Shown piece by piece: positions 24,489 to 36,166 of a stretch of 64,000 nt of DNA; within the stretch, counting starts at the first letter, position 1, and each line of letters opens with the position of its first letter. The position numbers and the translations under genes are program-made. The notes beneath the pieces are model-generated. The model saw nothing but the letters and a program-made list of their open reading frames with translations, had not been told where the DNA came from and searched no databases. Origin of the DNA: Onchocerca volvulus (Eukaryota; Nematoda; Chromadorea; Rhabditida; Onchocercidae); contig HG738138.1 in NCBI GenBank assembly GCA_000499405.2, forward strand, positions 13,517,208 through 13,581,207, written 5' to 3'.

Positions 24489-27400
24489 TCAAGGATTGCT
24501 TGGTCCAACAGAAGACGATGATTCCTTATTAAGTGCCGTATGTTCGGTTAATTCAATGTGATCGATTTTTGAGATGATCTGCAAATGTTCTTTTTATACG
24601 AAATATTAAGAATTTCCATGATTAGTTGTTAATTTTAATAAAATATAGTATACACAACAGTAGCTTTTTAGAGTAACCGAGGTCACTACAATATAACAAA
24701 ATCATAAAGAAAATGTTAAGATTCTTAAGAAGTTTCATCCTACCCTAGTAGTGAAGTCGTAATCCTCAGGCGGTTCGATGAATTCGCCATCCGAATAGAA
24801 TTCTTTGTCATGAATGCGATTGAAGCAGTTGAGTCGCAAGATTAGTCCTGAAAGAAGATGTCATAATTGCTACGAAGATGATTTGAAATCTGAAAATGAA
24901 AAAGAAACGTTTACCGGTCACAGCTCCACCAATGATCGAGACAAGCAAGATGATGACAAGCGCAGCAAGCTGATAACCAGCTTGCACAAATACCTCACGA
25001 CTTTCTTTGCTATTGCTCATTGCCGGATAGATATGAGTCACGTTGCTGCAGTTATGCAAGTATTAGACATTTCACATCTGGATTTGAAAACCACCTTGCT
25101 AACGATTATTATTTCTTATTTATCATTACTTTCATCAACAGCTAGTTTCTAAATGAATTCCCGCTTCGACTAATTCATAAATAATTGGTCCATAACTATC
25201 ATGATTTGGTAAAATATAAATAGCAAGAACATGCAAATAACCCAGTTCCATAACGAGTTGGTTCATAAACAGCTGTGAAAACGAAGCCAAGAATGCCAGC
25301 CAAAATGCCTGAAAATTTTTTTCTTTTTAAATTTACCAGCATTTAACTGTCTTGTTTGGAATCCATATCTAAATGTGATACACTTGAAGTGATATAAATA
25401 TTTGATACACCACTTCAAACATATTACATCTAAATATACATTCTGAACAATATTTTTCGAAAAAAACTGAAAAATTGCGAAAATTTAATCGAAGTTAACT
25501 ATTACCAGGCAATCCATGAATCGAACCTACACCACGTGTATCATGAAGTCCAAAAGCTCGAGCTCCAATTGGCTAAAATTATATCAAATGAAGGAATAGA
25601 AGATGTAGAATAGAATTATTTTCGGCATTTAAATTTTACACTACCGCTAGCGCAGCTTTTGAAATTTATGAAATAACTTAGAAAGGATCTGCGTAAAGAG
25701 CACATTTTCCCCTTATATGTGATGCTTCAGTTTGATGCAGAAGCAAACCCTGATGTAACTGTTTCCAAGAACCGAGACCAAAGCGCCCAAGCAGCCAATG
25801 AGAAGAGCATAAAATGGCTCCAAGATGATGTTTGCAACAGTACCAATAGCAATACCACCAGCAAGGACCGAATTCGATATATGTGTCATCGAGAAGCGAT
25901 ACTGCAATATTTTGTCATAAAAAGATGGACAAACGCAAACTGATATCAGATCAAGAGCTAACTGCAAGTACTTATTGGAAAAAGATACAACGAATTTGGT
26001 TATTTTTGAAAAGTATGACATTATAGAACCTTATTCTCGTGATCAAGCATTTGACTGATCAGAAAAGTGCAAACAGTAGAAGAACAAAGAGCTAAATAAC
26101 TGTTCAGGATAGCACGGTGTCGAGAATCCTCAGGAATTGCCAGAGCCGAATTGAATGATGGAAAAAATGCCCACAGAAATAAAGTGCCTGAAAAAAAAAA
26201 TATTGGCAGAACTTCAAAAATAATATTCTAAAAAGTTCGCTTATTTTGGTAAGTTCAATTCTTCCACTTATATTTTTAACAAACTATTCGCGGGCAAATT
26301 ATGAAAAGTTTTCATTCTGCATCCGAATATATAGAATATTTCGAGTATCAGCATCTGTTTTCTTTTCAGACTGACACAGAAAAGTTGTAACTGACCAATC
26401 ATAGCAAATATATTGGAATTGTAGCTGGAACCCTCATGTTGATGTGCAATCATTTCCCTTTTGTTGATCACTTTTGCTACAGCCAAACCAAAGTATGCCC
26501 CGAAACAATGGATCACCATGGAACGGCCAATGTCGATCACCTATGTTTTCGATTTTTTTTTTTCTCGCAATGTAATTTAATCGGTCAGAGAAAGCTTTTG
26601 AGTCAAGAAAAGTAAGATATAAAATAGAAACGGAAATATTTCTCGAATTTAACAATTTGTTCATCGATCTGAGAAAATAAAACCTTCAGATAACGTAAGA
26701 CGAGATGCTCGACAGCAACGGCCACTGGTACTTCGATAGCGGACATCACCATATACTGCACCGGAGTAAGTTTGCCCAAAACAGCACCCATCGTGATCAG
26801 AACGGTAATAGCAACAAAATCGGCAGTAATTAAGCTAAATTTAATTTCTATTTTTAGGAAAGCGAAAGCCAAGAAATGTCTCGGCAATTCATTCATCTAA
26901 AGAATCGCATGGTTCGAATAAATCTATGATGCTACTGGGTATGATGATAAGCATGGACAATTGAACGAATTTAATCAAGTTAACGTAAACACTCACTCAA
27001 GAATAGAGATCGAAAAACGTCCCACGTTGGCGAATTCATGAGAGAAGAATCCACGTACAATAAGTGCCCACTGGATAGCGTGAGAGGTAAGCAGAAGGTT
27101 GATTGAAAGAGCAGCCAGACCGTACCGTCGTAAGAAAACCATTATAAATCCCATACCGACCAATGTCATCAAGTGGACATCTTGGAATACTGAAACATTT
27201 CAAGTCCTGTATTGTAGCTCGTTGATTACGAATTCTATTTGTCTCTTTCTTTATTCTTTCATATTTCTGACCAGGTAAGATAATTAAGCGCAACAGCTGG
27301 TATAACTCATTTGACGAATTTTGATCCCGTGAAATTTAAAATGTAACATATTTCACATTTAGTATAATAAAATCAGAAGTTTTTACAAAGAGAACGAACA

Positions 27401-29437
27401 TGGATAATTAGTGTTAATGAAATTAGTGCTGGTAGTACCGCCAGGCATCGCATTATTTGAATATTGTCCAAATACGGCGAAAAGAATTAGAAATAGAACC
27501 TGAAAATTTTAATTTGCTTTTTTATTTAATTTTCATCACCATAATGTAAGTTCCTGCAAAATTTTATGAATGAAAATTTCAATAATGCTTTCCTATAAAT
27601 TCTTGCAGCATTACTTATTTTTTTCTTCTCCTTTTGCCATATCTCTTCCAATTTTACCTCAATTCTATGCCAGCAACAACAGCAATAGTTGATGAATTCA
27701 AGACAATAGCGTCTGTGTTTACAGTTCATAAAGAAATCGATATTTGATATCTTTGCATAGGCAACGATCTATCGATTTCATAAATGTTGTGCAGCTGATC
27801 TTTTATTAACGAACTTTGCCGACTAATTAAGATCTTTCCAAGATTTCTGACTAAATTTGTAGTTATCTCTTTCTCGCTCTCTTTAAAACCGCTGTATAAT
27901 TCTTAAAGTTTTTGGTCAAAATTATACGCATCTGAGACAAGAACAGTTTCAGGCATTAAAAAGAGATTAGATGGTAGGTAAGAAGCAAAAAATTAGTAGT
28001 GATGTTCAAAAGCTACAATAATGATGACTATTCAACCATGAAATTATGCAAATTCCAAAAAACAAAGAACAAACATTTGATATATAGCGGGATTCCATTT
28101 ACAATATAGCACAGATGCAAAAAAAGTCAAATAAATGGATATTAGCATGGAAGAACTTTTGTCGAGATGAGAACTTCTGTACATAAGACGTTTGAATGAG
28201 CAATATATACGATGATTTATAAGAATTATGTAATCAGTCATTATGCTTTATCAGCGCTTCCAAGAAATGTAGCGTTTTTTACCTGTCTTGTTACATTGAT
28301 TAAACAAATATTTGAATAAGTTACTTATTTAGAAAAGTATATGTCAAAAGACAGAAACAGAACAACAACGGAAATAAGAAGGATGCAACCGATACTTCAG
28401 CTAATTGATATTATTTCCGATATCTTCTTGTTTATTCCGATGTACAAAAAATATTTCAGCAATTCACGATTAGAAAGAAAGAGATTCATGGTTCGTTTTT
28501 CCGAAGGTTCATTTTCCAAGGCCTCTGACACAAAAAATAAATCCTTAACTCTTTCCAAAGCTTTTTTTTTTTTTTTTTTCAATATCTTCGAAATTTAGTA
28601 ATGCATTCTCCAAGTAAGAAAGGTAATGATGCGAAAAAAATTATTCAAGATAATAAATCAGTCACATTCTTCTGCTGATTAGCCAACTACTGAAATATCT
28701 ATGGTCAGTGACAGTTATCTATTCTGACAACGAGCTGATGCGAAGAAAAACAAATAAATCATTCAAGATAAATCAATCACATTCTTCTGCTGATTAGCCA
28801 GCTAAGAAATATTTATGGTCAGTGACAGCTATCTATTCTGACAGAGCTATAAACAACTGAAGCTGGAATTCGTGAAATTCAACTAATCGATTAAATCGAG
28901 TGTAAATAGCATCTACAAATCAAAACACTTGTCCCGCTTTTATGGAGAATGAATTTTTGAATCACATCCAATAATTAAAAACCAGACTAATCGTTTAAAA
29001 TGAAACCTATTCATTTCCTAATATTTAAACCTTAATTTATACACTACTTTTCTGCTGATTGGTTATCAAGCATGAGGCTTTTCTAGAATATAAATTTTAT
29101 AAAAACAGACAAAACTAATTCTTAAATCAGAAAAATTTTCTCATCACTTTTCTAAACCATTTTTTATTAATCAAAACATATAATCCGAAAAAGCCTCTGT
29201 ATAAGTGATCATTCAAATGAATCAAAATTAGAATGCTGCATAATTTTCTAATAAAAAGTGGTGTAACAACCATATAAAACATTATGATCTAAATTATAAA
29301 TTTGAAATTTCAGGCAGTTCGCTCATTAAAATCTTGAGACCCACAATATCATACTAAACGAAGAAAATAATGATTTAACATACCTGGAAGAAGATCGCAA
29401 AAATAGTAAATTGCTTTCGATGGAATATCGATGCCAT
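24489..29437 (-). CDS. Rh-type ammonium transporter
   Basis: Twelve exons give an in-frame model of about 470 residues: 29384-29437, 27400-27499, 26997-27189, 26684-26834, 26396-26540, 26030-26187, 25749-25901, 25506-25572, 25242-25308, 24915-25045, 24744-24847 and 24489-24578. Rh family landmarks in order are QDVHLMTLVGMGF, LITADFVAITVLITMGA, VHCFGAYFG-like VIHCFGAYFG, SVLAGGIAIGT, LHDTRGVGSIHGLPG and a final helix AALVIILLVSIIGG. The conserved His of the pore appears in IHCFGAYFG, and the central His in the HDTRGV-HGLPG segment. Rh proteins conduct NH3/NH4+ (and possibly CO2) across the plasma membrane; in nematodes they are associated with hypodermal or excretory ammonia handling. The tail is acidic (EFIEPPEDYDF) then Ser-rich. 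Intron 1 is unusually long (1.9 kb). Confidence 0.93.
28627..28848. repeat. Two-copy tandem duplication, about 110 bp unit
   Basis: The units at 28627-28736 and 28737-28848 share long identical blocks such as cacattcttctgctgatta and tatggtcagtgacag. Small indels and substitutions separate them, so the duplication is not brand new. It lies in the first intron of the Rh gene. Confidence 0.8.
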
Positions 29438-31533
29438 TTCCGACTGACTGCAATTAAAACACGAATATTTCAACTTTTAAAAACAATGTTCCATAAAAAC
29501 AATAACTCTTCGTGGCGTATAATAACGTATGAAGATAATTGTAAAAGAAAGCGAATCTCAAAATATATACATTTATATAACTAAGCTAAATTTTTCAATT
29601 TAACAAACTGATCAAATAAATAATAAAAATCAATTTGATTGCTTCAAAAATAAACGCTTCTGAAACCGACAGAAAAATCATAATACTGATTTCCTTTACA
29701 TCACAAAAATGACTACTTTTCTAGCATCGAAAATCAGGAGAAGTTTGGAAATTAGTAAGAGGAAAATTTAGAAATATTATAACTTTGATTCTTTAATGAG
29801 AATCAATTTTTTTTTCCGGCTTTTCAAACATCATCCTATTTCATTTCATCATGGTTAAATGATATGATTAGAAAGTATTAATGAAAAAGAAAGTGGAGAA
29901 GTTGCCAGTCTCCACTTTTGTCTTACTAACTATCTCGTTTTCCGAGATTTCCTTCAAATCACAAATTTTTATAAATCTTTAGAGGAGAATTACAACTGCA
30001 GTAGAAAATAATCCAGAGCAATTATGTATTACAAAGGAATTAAAAGTAATATCTTTGGGAAATAAAGTGTTCGTTCATGAGGAAAAAAAGTCCAACGATG
30101 GCATGAAAATTGAGTGGATTAGTTATTGTAGAAATGAAACATCAATTCTTTTGCTTTTCTTCAAGCTTAATTTAGACTGAATCCGTTTATCAAAATGCTG
30201 TTCAAAAAGCGAATAAATCATGTCCTTCACTAATGAAGTACAACTGCCCATGTAGGAAACAAATATGTTTAAATATCAACTTTGAATTGTTTGGAAATTC
30301 TTTTAAAATTTGAACCATTTTTGGCGTTTAAGAGACCGAAAATTTCATGGAGGATATGCAGACAGATATAAGCAACAGTTTTTAATGCAGTTATTAATGG
30401 TAATAATTATTCCTGATTGCTATATTAAAGCAATTGAAATTATCGGCCAGTAAAATTTGCTGTACTTATTAGAAGACACAAGCAAGGCTTAAATTCGGAA
30501 AAATCAATAAAACTGATGAAGTTAGATTACTATCTCATCATATGACACAGTATATGTGAAAATTGCTACCATCGTTGAGTTACTTATCGTCGAGTCAGTC
30601 AAAATCACTCAGCTGGAACATCACCAATCAACAAACTGAGGAACATTACAGAAGAGATGGCTTGAAGCAATAAATTTTAGAATTTTACAGAAAAAAGATT
30701 CCACACTACTTTCTTCCCTATTCTAATCCTTCATGTTCTCACCGACCAGACACAGTTCCATTATTACTTTGACATGGTCGGGTCATTCACCTTGACATGT
30801 CCACTTCAAGTGCTGGTCCCAGTATTACAGAGCACTGGAACACATATACAACAATGGATCGGAAGATGAAAGTACTTCAAACCTTACAGTACTTCGATTT
30901 CTGCCTTGGTACGACACTGATGACCGATGCATTACCCTTATTAATACTCAAATTACTATCTTCCACTTCGAAACGATATTCTGTCAGATCAGACACCACG
31001 ATTTCAATCAGCTGTAGAAGCTAGAAGTAAGACAGTTCAGTATATTCCCAATAGCTGTCTAATATTGCACTCCCAAGTGACCAGAAAGGATTGGTTCGAA
31101 TTTTTAAATGACAGCTGTCTGCGCCAATACTCAATGCTCATTTTCCCAATTTGATCCCATCCTTTTGATATGTTCTCTACAGCTTTATGGGTAACTAACA
31201 CCGGTTAAATGAAATGTATTTCTTTTATTTTTAAATGAGCTCATAGTAGAGAGACAGATTATGACATCAAGCTAATAAATTTCATCATGAAAAGTTTCGA
31301 CGAGTAATTTCTGCATTTCAAATTTGAAAACTTCGGGAAATAAATAAGTCAAATGAATAAACATCAACCATTATAATTCGTTATAATATTTACGTATTGC
31401 CATCGTTTTTTTCTCTTTTTTTTTTTAATTTAAACTTATCTGAGTCATTATCTTCGCTAAAACGTGTCTAATGAATGAAGCAAATGTATAGAAATTTATT
31501 CCGAGAATATTTCTTTTAGGGTTCTAAATTAAA
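29438..31533. other. Upstream region of the Rh gene
   Basis: The Rh promoter should be here. The only coding-like sequence is the minus-strand island at about 30885-31205, listed separately. The remainder is AT-rich, with no repeats seen beyond short homopolymers. Confidence 0.35.
30885..31205 (-). other. Unassigned coding-like island
   Basis: On the minus strand, one open stretch (about 31040-31205) reads KAVENISKGWDQIG, then IEYWRRQLSF, ending in a stop. A second (about 30888-31030) reads DLTEYRFEVEDSNLSI, then SVVPRQKSKYC, and ends at a possible donor (aaggtttg). The amino-acid content is protein-like, unlike the surrounding DNA. The splice phases do not link the two pieces to each other or to the exon at 31534. 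It could be a decayed gene, a mobile-element fossil, or exons of an unrecognised gene. Confidence 0.3.
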
Positions 31534-31791
31534 TTACCTTTTACGAGATTGCATCTTCCTACCGCTACTGTCATTGAGATTTGCCATAGTGGTAGTGGTG
31601 GTAGATGGTGTTGCTGATGCTGATGAGATGATTAGATAATTAGATGATAACTTGCTGGAGAATGTTTCAAATACAACCAAACTGATCGACCCGACAGCGT
31701 ACCACCTCACTAACACACATAGCAGAGTGACAACGACGCCACACGTATATAATATGTACGCCCACACAGGAAAACAAGAAATTATCAACAA
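31534..31791 (-). CDS. Possible first exon of an unrecognised membrane/secreted protein
   Basis: The frame begins with a hydrophobic N-terminal segment (MLIISCFPVWAYILYTCGVV, then VTLLCVLVRWYAV) that could be a signal anchor. It continues with a Ser/Thr-rich stretch (TPSTTTTTMANLN) and a basic end (GRKMQSRK). A good donor, AAAAG|gtaatt, lies just before the stop, so it would be a first exon. Downstream exons could not be joined in phase. It may equally be chance, so the coding call is tentative. Confidence 0.3.
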   Translation of the reverse strand: MLIISCFPVWAYILYTCGVVVTLLCVLVRWYAVGSISLVVFETFSSKLSSNYLIISSASATPSTTTTTMANLNDSSGRKMQSRKR

Positions 31792-33807
31792 CTACTAGAC
31801 GATCTTAATAACGATAATAATAAACAGTGTTGGGAAACTGTGCTACATAGTTATTGAAATCGATGCCCTCTTTGAGGAGCAGACTTTACCTTTTAAAAAT
31901 TTCTCATAGAAACATAAATAATATCTCCGTGCAGAGAATCGTACCGAATTCTGTTGTGACAGTGAGAAAAAGAAAAGGAACGAACAAAACACCAAACAAC
32001 ACTAAACAAGAAGTAATTTCATTGAATATTTTGATCAAAAAATTGGCAACAAAATCATGCACGAATGTTCAGTGGTCAAAAGTAAAATGTCACATGACAG
32101 ATTAAATCGCAATTTATACTTAATTTTAATTAGAAATGGAAATGAATTGTTGTCCTAGAATTAAAAGCTATGGCAAAATGCAGCAAATTAGATTTTAAAA
32201 TATGAGATAAGAATTAAAATGAGGAAAGAAGGAATAGAGCAAGAATGGACAACACAAGTCTGAGTAATTATCACCGCTGACCAGCACTGCTCCACATAGC
32301 ATTCTGGATGGAGGGCTGCGCTGATACAGACAGATATGAGATGCAGTAGTGATCATTCACTCTCCTCTCGTCCAAGCAAGCAACCAGAGGTCATTCTGTG
32401 CTCTTAATGTGACCGTCCTTCCATCGCCTCTATCTCATCTCTGTCCCTCGTTGCCCTTTCTAAGCACTACTACTAGCCTCGCTTTGATGCATATCTCTCA
32501 ATTCGTTGACCAGTGTCCATCCTTTGCTGTCTATAGCTCGAGAAATCCTTTCTCCTACCAACTCCCAGTACCGTCTACTGTTACCGTTTTCTTTAATGAT
32601 CGAATTACGTTCCTGGGTAAATGCTTTTGTCAGCATTTTCATCCTTCACTATCCCCAATCCGCTTACTGAAGGGACAAAGGGGAGAGATAGGACCCTTCA
32701 GGCAGTTAATCGATATGTAGGTGAAGGATAGAAGCCAGGATGAACCTCACCATTGCTTAGCAATCCGACCATCAGTTGGCCAAACAATATTCTTCTCATT
32801 CCGTTTCAAACAAAAGTGCTTTCCGAGTCATAATTAGCGCGTGATTCGTTCGAGGGACCGTATCGTTAAAGATGCATGCTATCTGATGGCACATTTTCTA
32901 TAAAGTAAGAAAGGAATATAAATCATCCATTGTTTTGATAGCTGCTTGTTGCTGTTGAATCGATTTAAAATTCAGTAATTTAAAAATTGAAATTTAACGA
33001 ATCCGCTCTTTCCCTTTTTCTCCGTTCTTCCGATATCAAGAACTGTGTGTGAATTGTTACAAGTTAGAATTGACTTTAGCTAATACACTACTTGTTACAA
33101 TTCATACAGCTTTTTTCTTGTTCTCCTCATGTCATTCATTAGAAAGATCCAACTAGATTCTCAGTACATGTGACTTGGCTACTTTAGATGCTTCTTATCT
33201 TTCTGATTGTAACATCTCATTATTTAGCTCATAGAAGTTCACACTGTCAAAGCCGTAGTCTAGATATCGCGCATCAGAATCTTGTCTGAAAATCTATAAG
33301 ACATTACTAACAACTGAACATGCCATCCATCAACCAACTTGTCACACTACTCACAAGTTTCACAAACGATCTTCAGTGACACAGACAATCCATTAAAATA
33401 AAATTTTGAGATGTGGAGTGACTGAGAATGGAAAAGCAATGGAATGTGAGCGGTTCATTGGGATCTGTTTAAGCTTCTTCACTAGAAAAATTAATGCGTC
33501 GAAAAAAAAAAAAAAAAATGAAGACAAAATCAATTGTTGAGCAGCGAAGTGTAGCTTAGAGTGCTATAATATGAGCTCAAGATATGACAGATAAAGTATT
33601 TGGTTTTTGACTGAAAATATAAATCTGATGATCCTTAGAATATTTCAGAAATGAGGATGACAAAGCGATCGGACTACCAAACTATGAGCAGAATCAGTAC
33701 TAATTATTCTATGAATACGTGTGCTTTCTATTCATCAATCGACAAATTTAAATGAACTGAAAGAGCTTTCATAAAGTCGTAAACTTTCCTCATTCAGGCT
33801 GTCTTAA

Positions 33808-33978
33808 AATCGGATCCTAATATTAAGGCTAATAAGAAGATGGAGCGAAAGAAGATATATTCCAGTTCATTTTGAGGATAACGTCTGTAAACGATGCAAT
33901 GAGCCTAGAATCCGCTTGATAAAAGAAATGAAAGCAGCGGTATTTGCAAGAGAGAGATATGCCGACGATCTATCTCAG
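33808..33978 (+). other. Isolated exon-like open stretch
   Basis: The frame is open for 57 codons and reads RRYIPVHFEDNVCKRCNEPR, then EMKAAVFARERYADDLSQ. It ends at a consensus donor (CAG|gtaagc). The composition is charged and contains a CxxC pair. No flanking exon in matching phase was found, so it may be a relic or part of an unrecognised plus-strand gene. Confidence 0.25.
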
Positions 33979-36074
33979 GTAAGCCCCGAGCTTCAGCTTT
34001 CATGATACGAGTCATTTAAATGCAGTGATTGATTAAAAGAAAGAATTTCTAATTGGCTGTTGTTTGTCAGCATTCTTCAGTAAATAAAAGGTTTATCTCA
34101 GCCTAGTTTGTTCGATCTTCCGGAATTTAAGCCATCATGCCTTGTCACTGCACAATTTAGCCATTATTATCCGCATAATGGAATCGATCTCATGCAAAAA
34201 TAAGTTATAAAATCAAAAGCTTCTGTAAGCTATTTCAATTCAAAACTATGCAAAAGCAGAAAATTCTCGTGCTAATCTGAAGAGAATCAAATATGGATGA
34301 GTAATCGATATTATCTACTAATCTGAAGGTTATTCAAAAAATCTTTCAGTTAATTCAGATACTTAAGCGATGGTTTTTAAAATTGAAAGTAGCAAACAAA
34401 ATTGGCCTTCTTTTATTTTCAATACATCACATGTATATTATTGGGAATTCTTTTTTGAAATGGGCCGGAAACTGAATATTGAGTGAAACCGACACAGGTC
34501 GATGCCGAGCTATATCACGTATCATTAAATTGGCTTTTCAGTCTGGCATTTTCAAATGATTTAAAAATGCCACAATTGCTATGAAAACTGAAGTCATCAG
34601 TTCTTTAACAGATGTCACTACGGAGACGCTAACGACCATCAAAAGTGGTGAAATCATATGGAATGGAGTTTCGTAATTGATAGTTATATGTAATCAAACG
34701 AAAAAATAAACGTCAGCAATTTCATTTCGGTTTCCAGCTAAATTCCTGAACTTATTTAATTAAAGTGTATTCACTTATTTTTCAAGTGAATACGTTTTGA
34801 TATTCTTCAGTTGAGCGAAAGTATTTTTAACATATTGAACTGAACTGTGGCGATATTTATTTTTCCGTCTTACAAGAAAAAGTCACAGAATTTTTAGATT
34901 TTTTCCATTGAAAAAAACTTCATTAATCATCTTATGACATTTTAATAGTATCATGTGATTACTTTTCGTGCATAGTAAAAATTTGTTTGAAAATAGTAAG
35001 ATACAAACTCAAAGAAACTATGTAATTTATCTTGAATTCATTACGATTTTCAAATATTCGTCGCATAAAGGAACAAACGCATGTGAACCATATTAAATAT
35101 CCGTGGTTCAGAGAGAAGTCAGTGATCTAGTAGTTTAATAACAGATGTTGCGAAGAGAATCGGTAGGTAGTGCTGAAATGAATACACCGAGGAAAGGGCA
35201 ACATTGGACTAATTTTAATGTTGTATTTGAAATTCTGATTATTAATAGTGAATTCTTTATTTGTGGGAATTAGCGAATATTAGAAAACTGATTTCTTACA
35301 TTTCATTTCTGCAATCTCTAGTATTTTTTTCTTTTTTTTTTATATTTGAGAGCAATTGATGTGCTCTGCGCACAGTTATCAAGAGTAGCAACAATTTATT
35401 ATAAAATTTCTACTCTTCAACTTTTTTAGTTATAACACAAATTAATTTCTTGTCGATAGTTGAAACTGAAGTTAGATAGTCTAAGTTGAGTAAAAGCTCT
35501 TTTAATATTTTATCGCTCTTTTAATCGTTTTGTCATTCGTCATTACAGCAGCGACCTCCCAGAAATGCTGCTTTGATCTTATTTATAGATTGGTGACAAT
35601 GACAAGGCGAACAGACAAAATATCATGGGCAAGATGGGACTTGTAAAAATGTAATTGTTGGTGCAATTGCGGTCTCACAAGGGTTACCCACACATGCAAT
35701 TATAATTTCATTTAAGTGGATGGATTAGTTTGATTGACAGGGAATAGATTTGAAATTGGAAGTGATGAAAAGTACGCTTAGTTTTAATTATCAAATATCA
35801 ACTCCCTATCGAACATTTCACATGAACATAATCTATAAATATATCTCGGTTTGGTATTAAACTATAATGACATCCTATGACCTTTACATAAATTACTTTA
35901 AGTAACTTCTATAGAAAGTTTGTCGTTTTTTGATATTTCAATCAGCGAATGGCTATTATTGGATTGTGCTGAATACCAAAAAGCGGCTACCCTTAATTCT
36001 AGGGGTATGGAAGAAAAGAGAGCTGAAAAAATACTGAAACTTCTGTTCATCGATTTTGTTTTTTTGGTAGAACA

Positions 36075-36166
36075 AATAAATGACCTCAATATTGAATCAA
36101 TAATCATTTGATTATTACCATAACTAGGCCTACAATGCCATATCAATAATATTGAGGTCATTTATT
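36075..36166. repeat. 19-bp inverted repeat with 54-base spacer
   Basis: The arm aataaatgacctcaatatt (36075-36093) is the exact reverse complement of 36148-36166. Such an arm length is unlikely by chance even in AT-rich DNA, because it includes tgacctca. It may be the remains of a small inverted-repeat element. No coding capacity lies between the arms. Confidence 0.7.

Noticed and set aside
24814..25152. Plus-strand 112-codon frame
   Set aside because: It is the antisense shadow of the last membrane exon of the Rh gene, which has strong family motifs and matching splice phases.
32349..32720. Plus-strand 123-codon frame in a less AT-rich patch
   Set aside because: No motif, no splice context, and both strands are open. 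It looks like a compositional effect, perhaps an exon of something unknown but not supportable.
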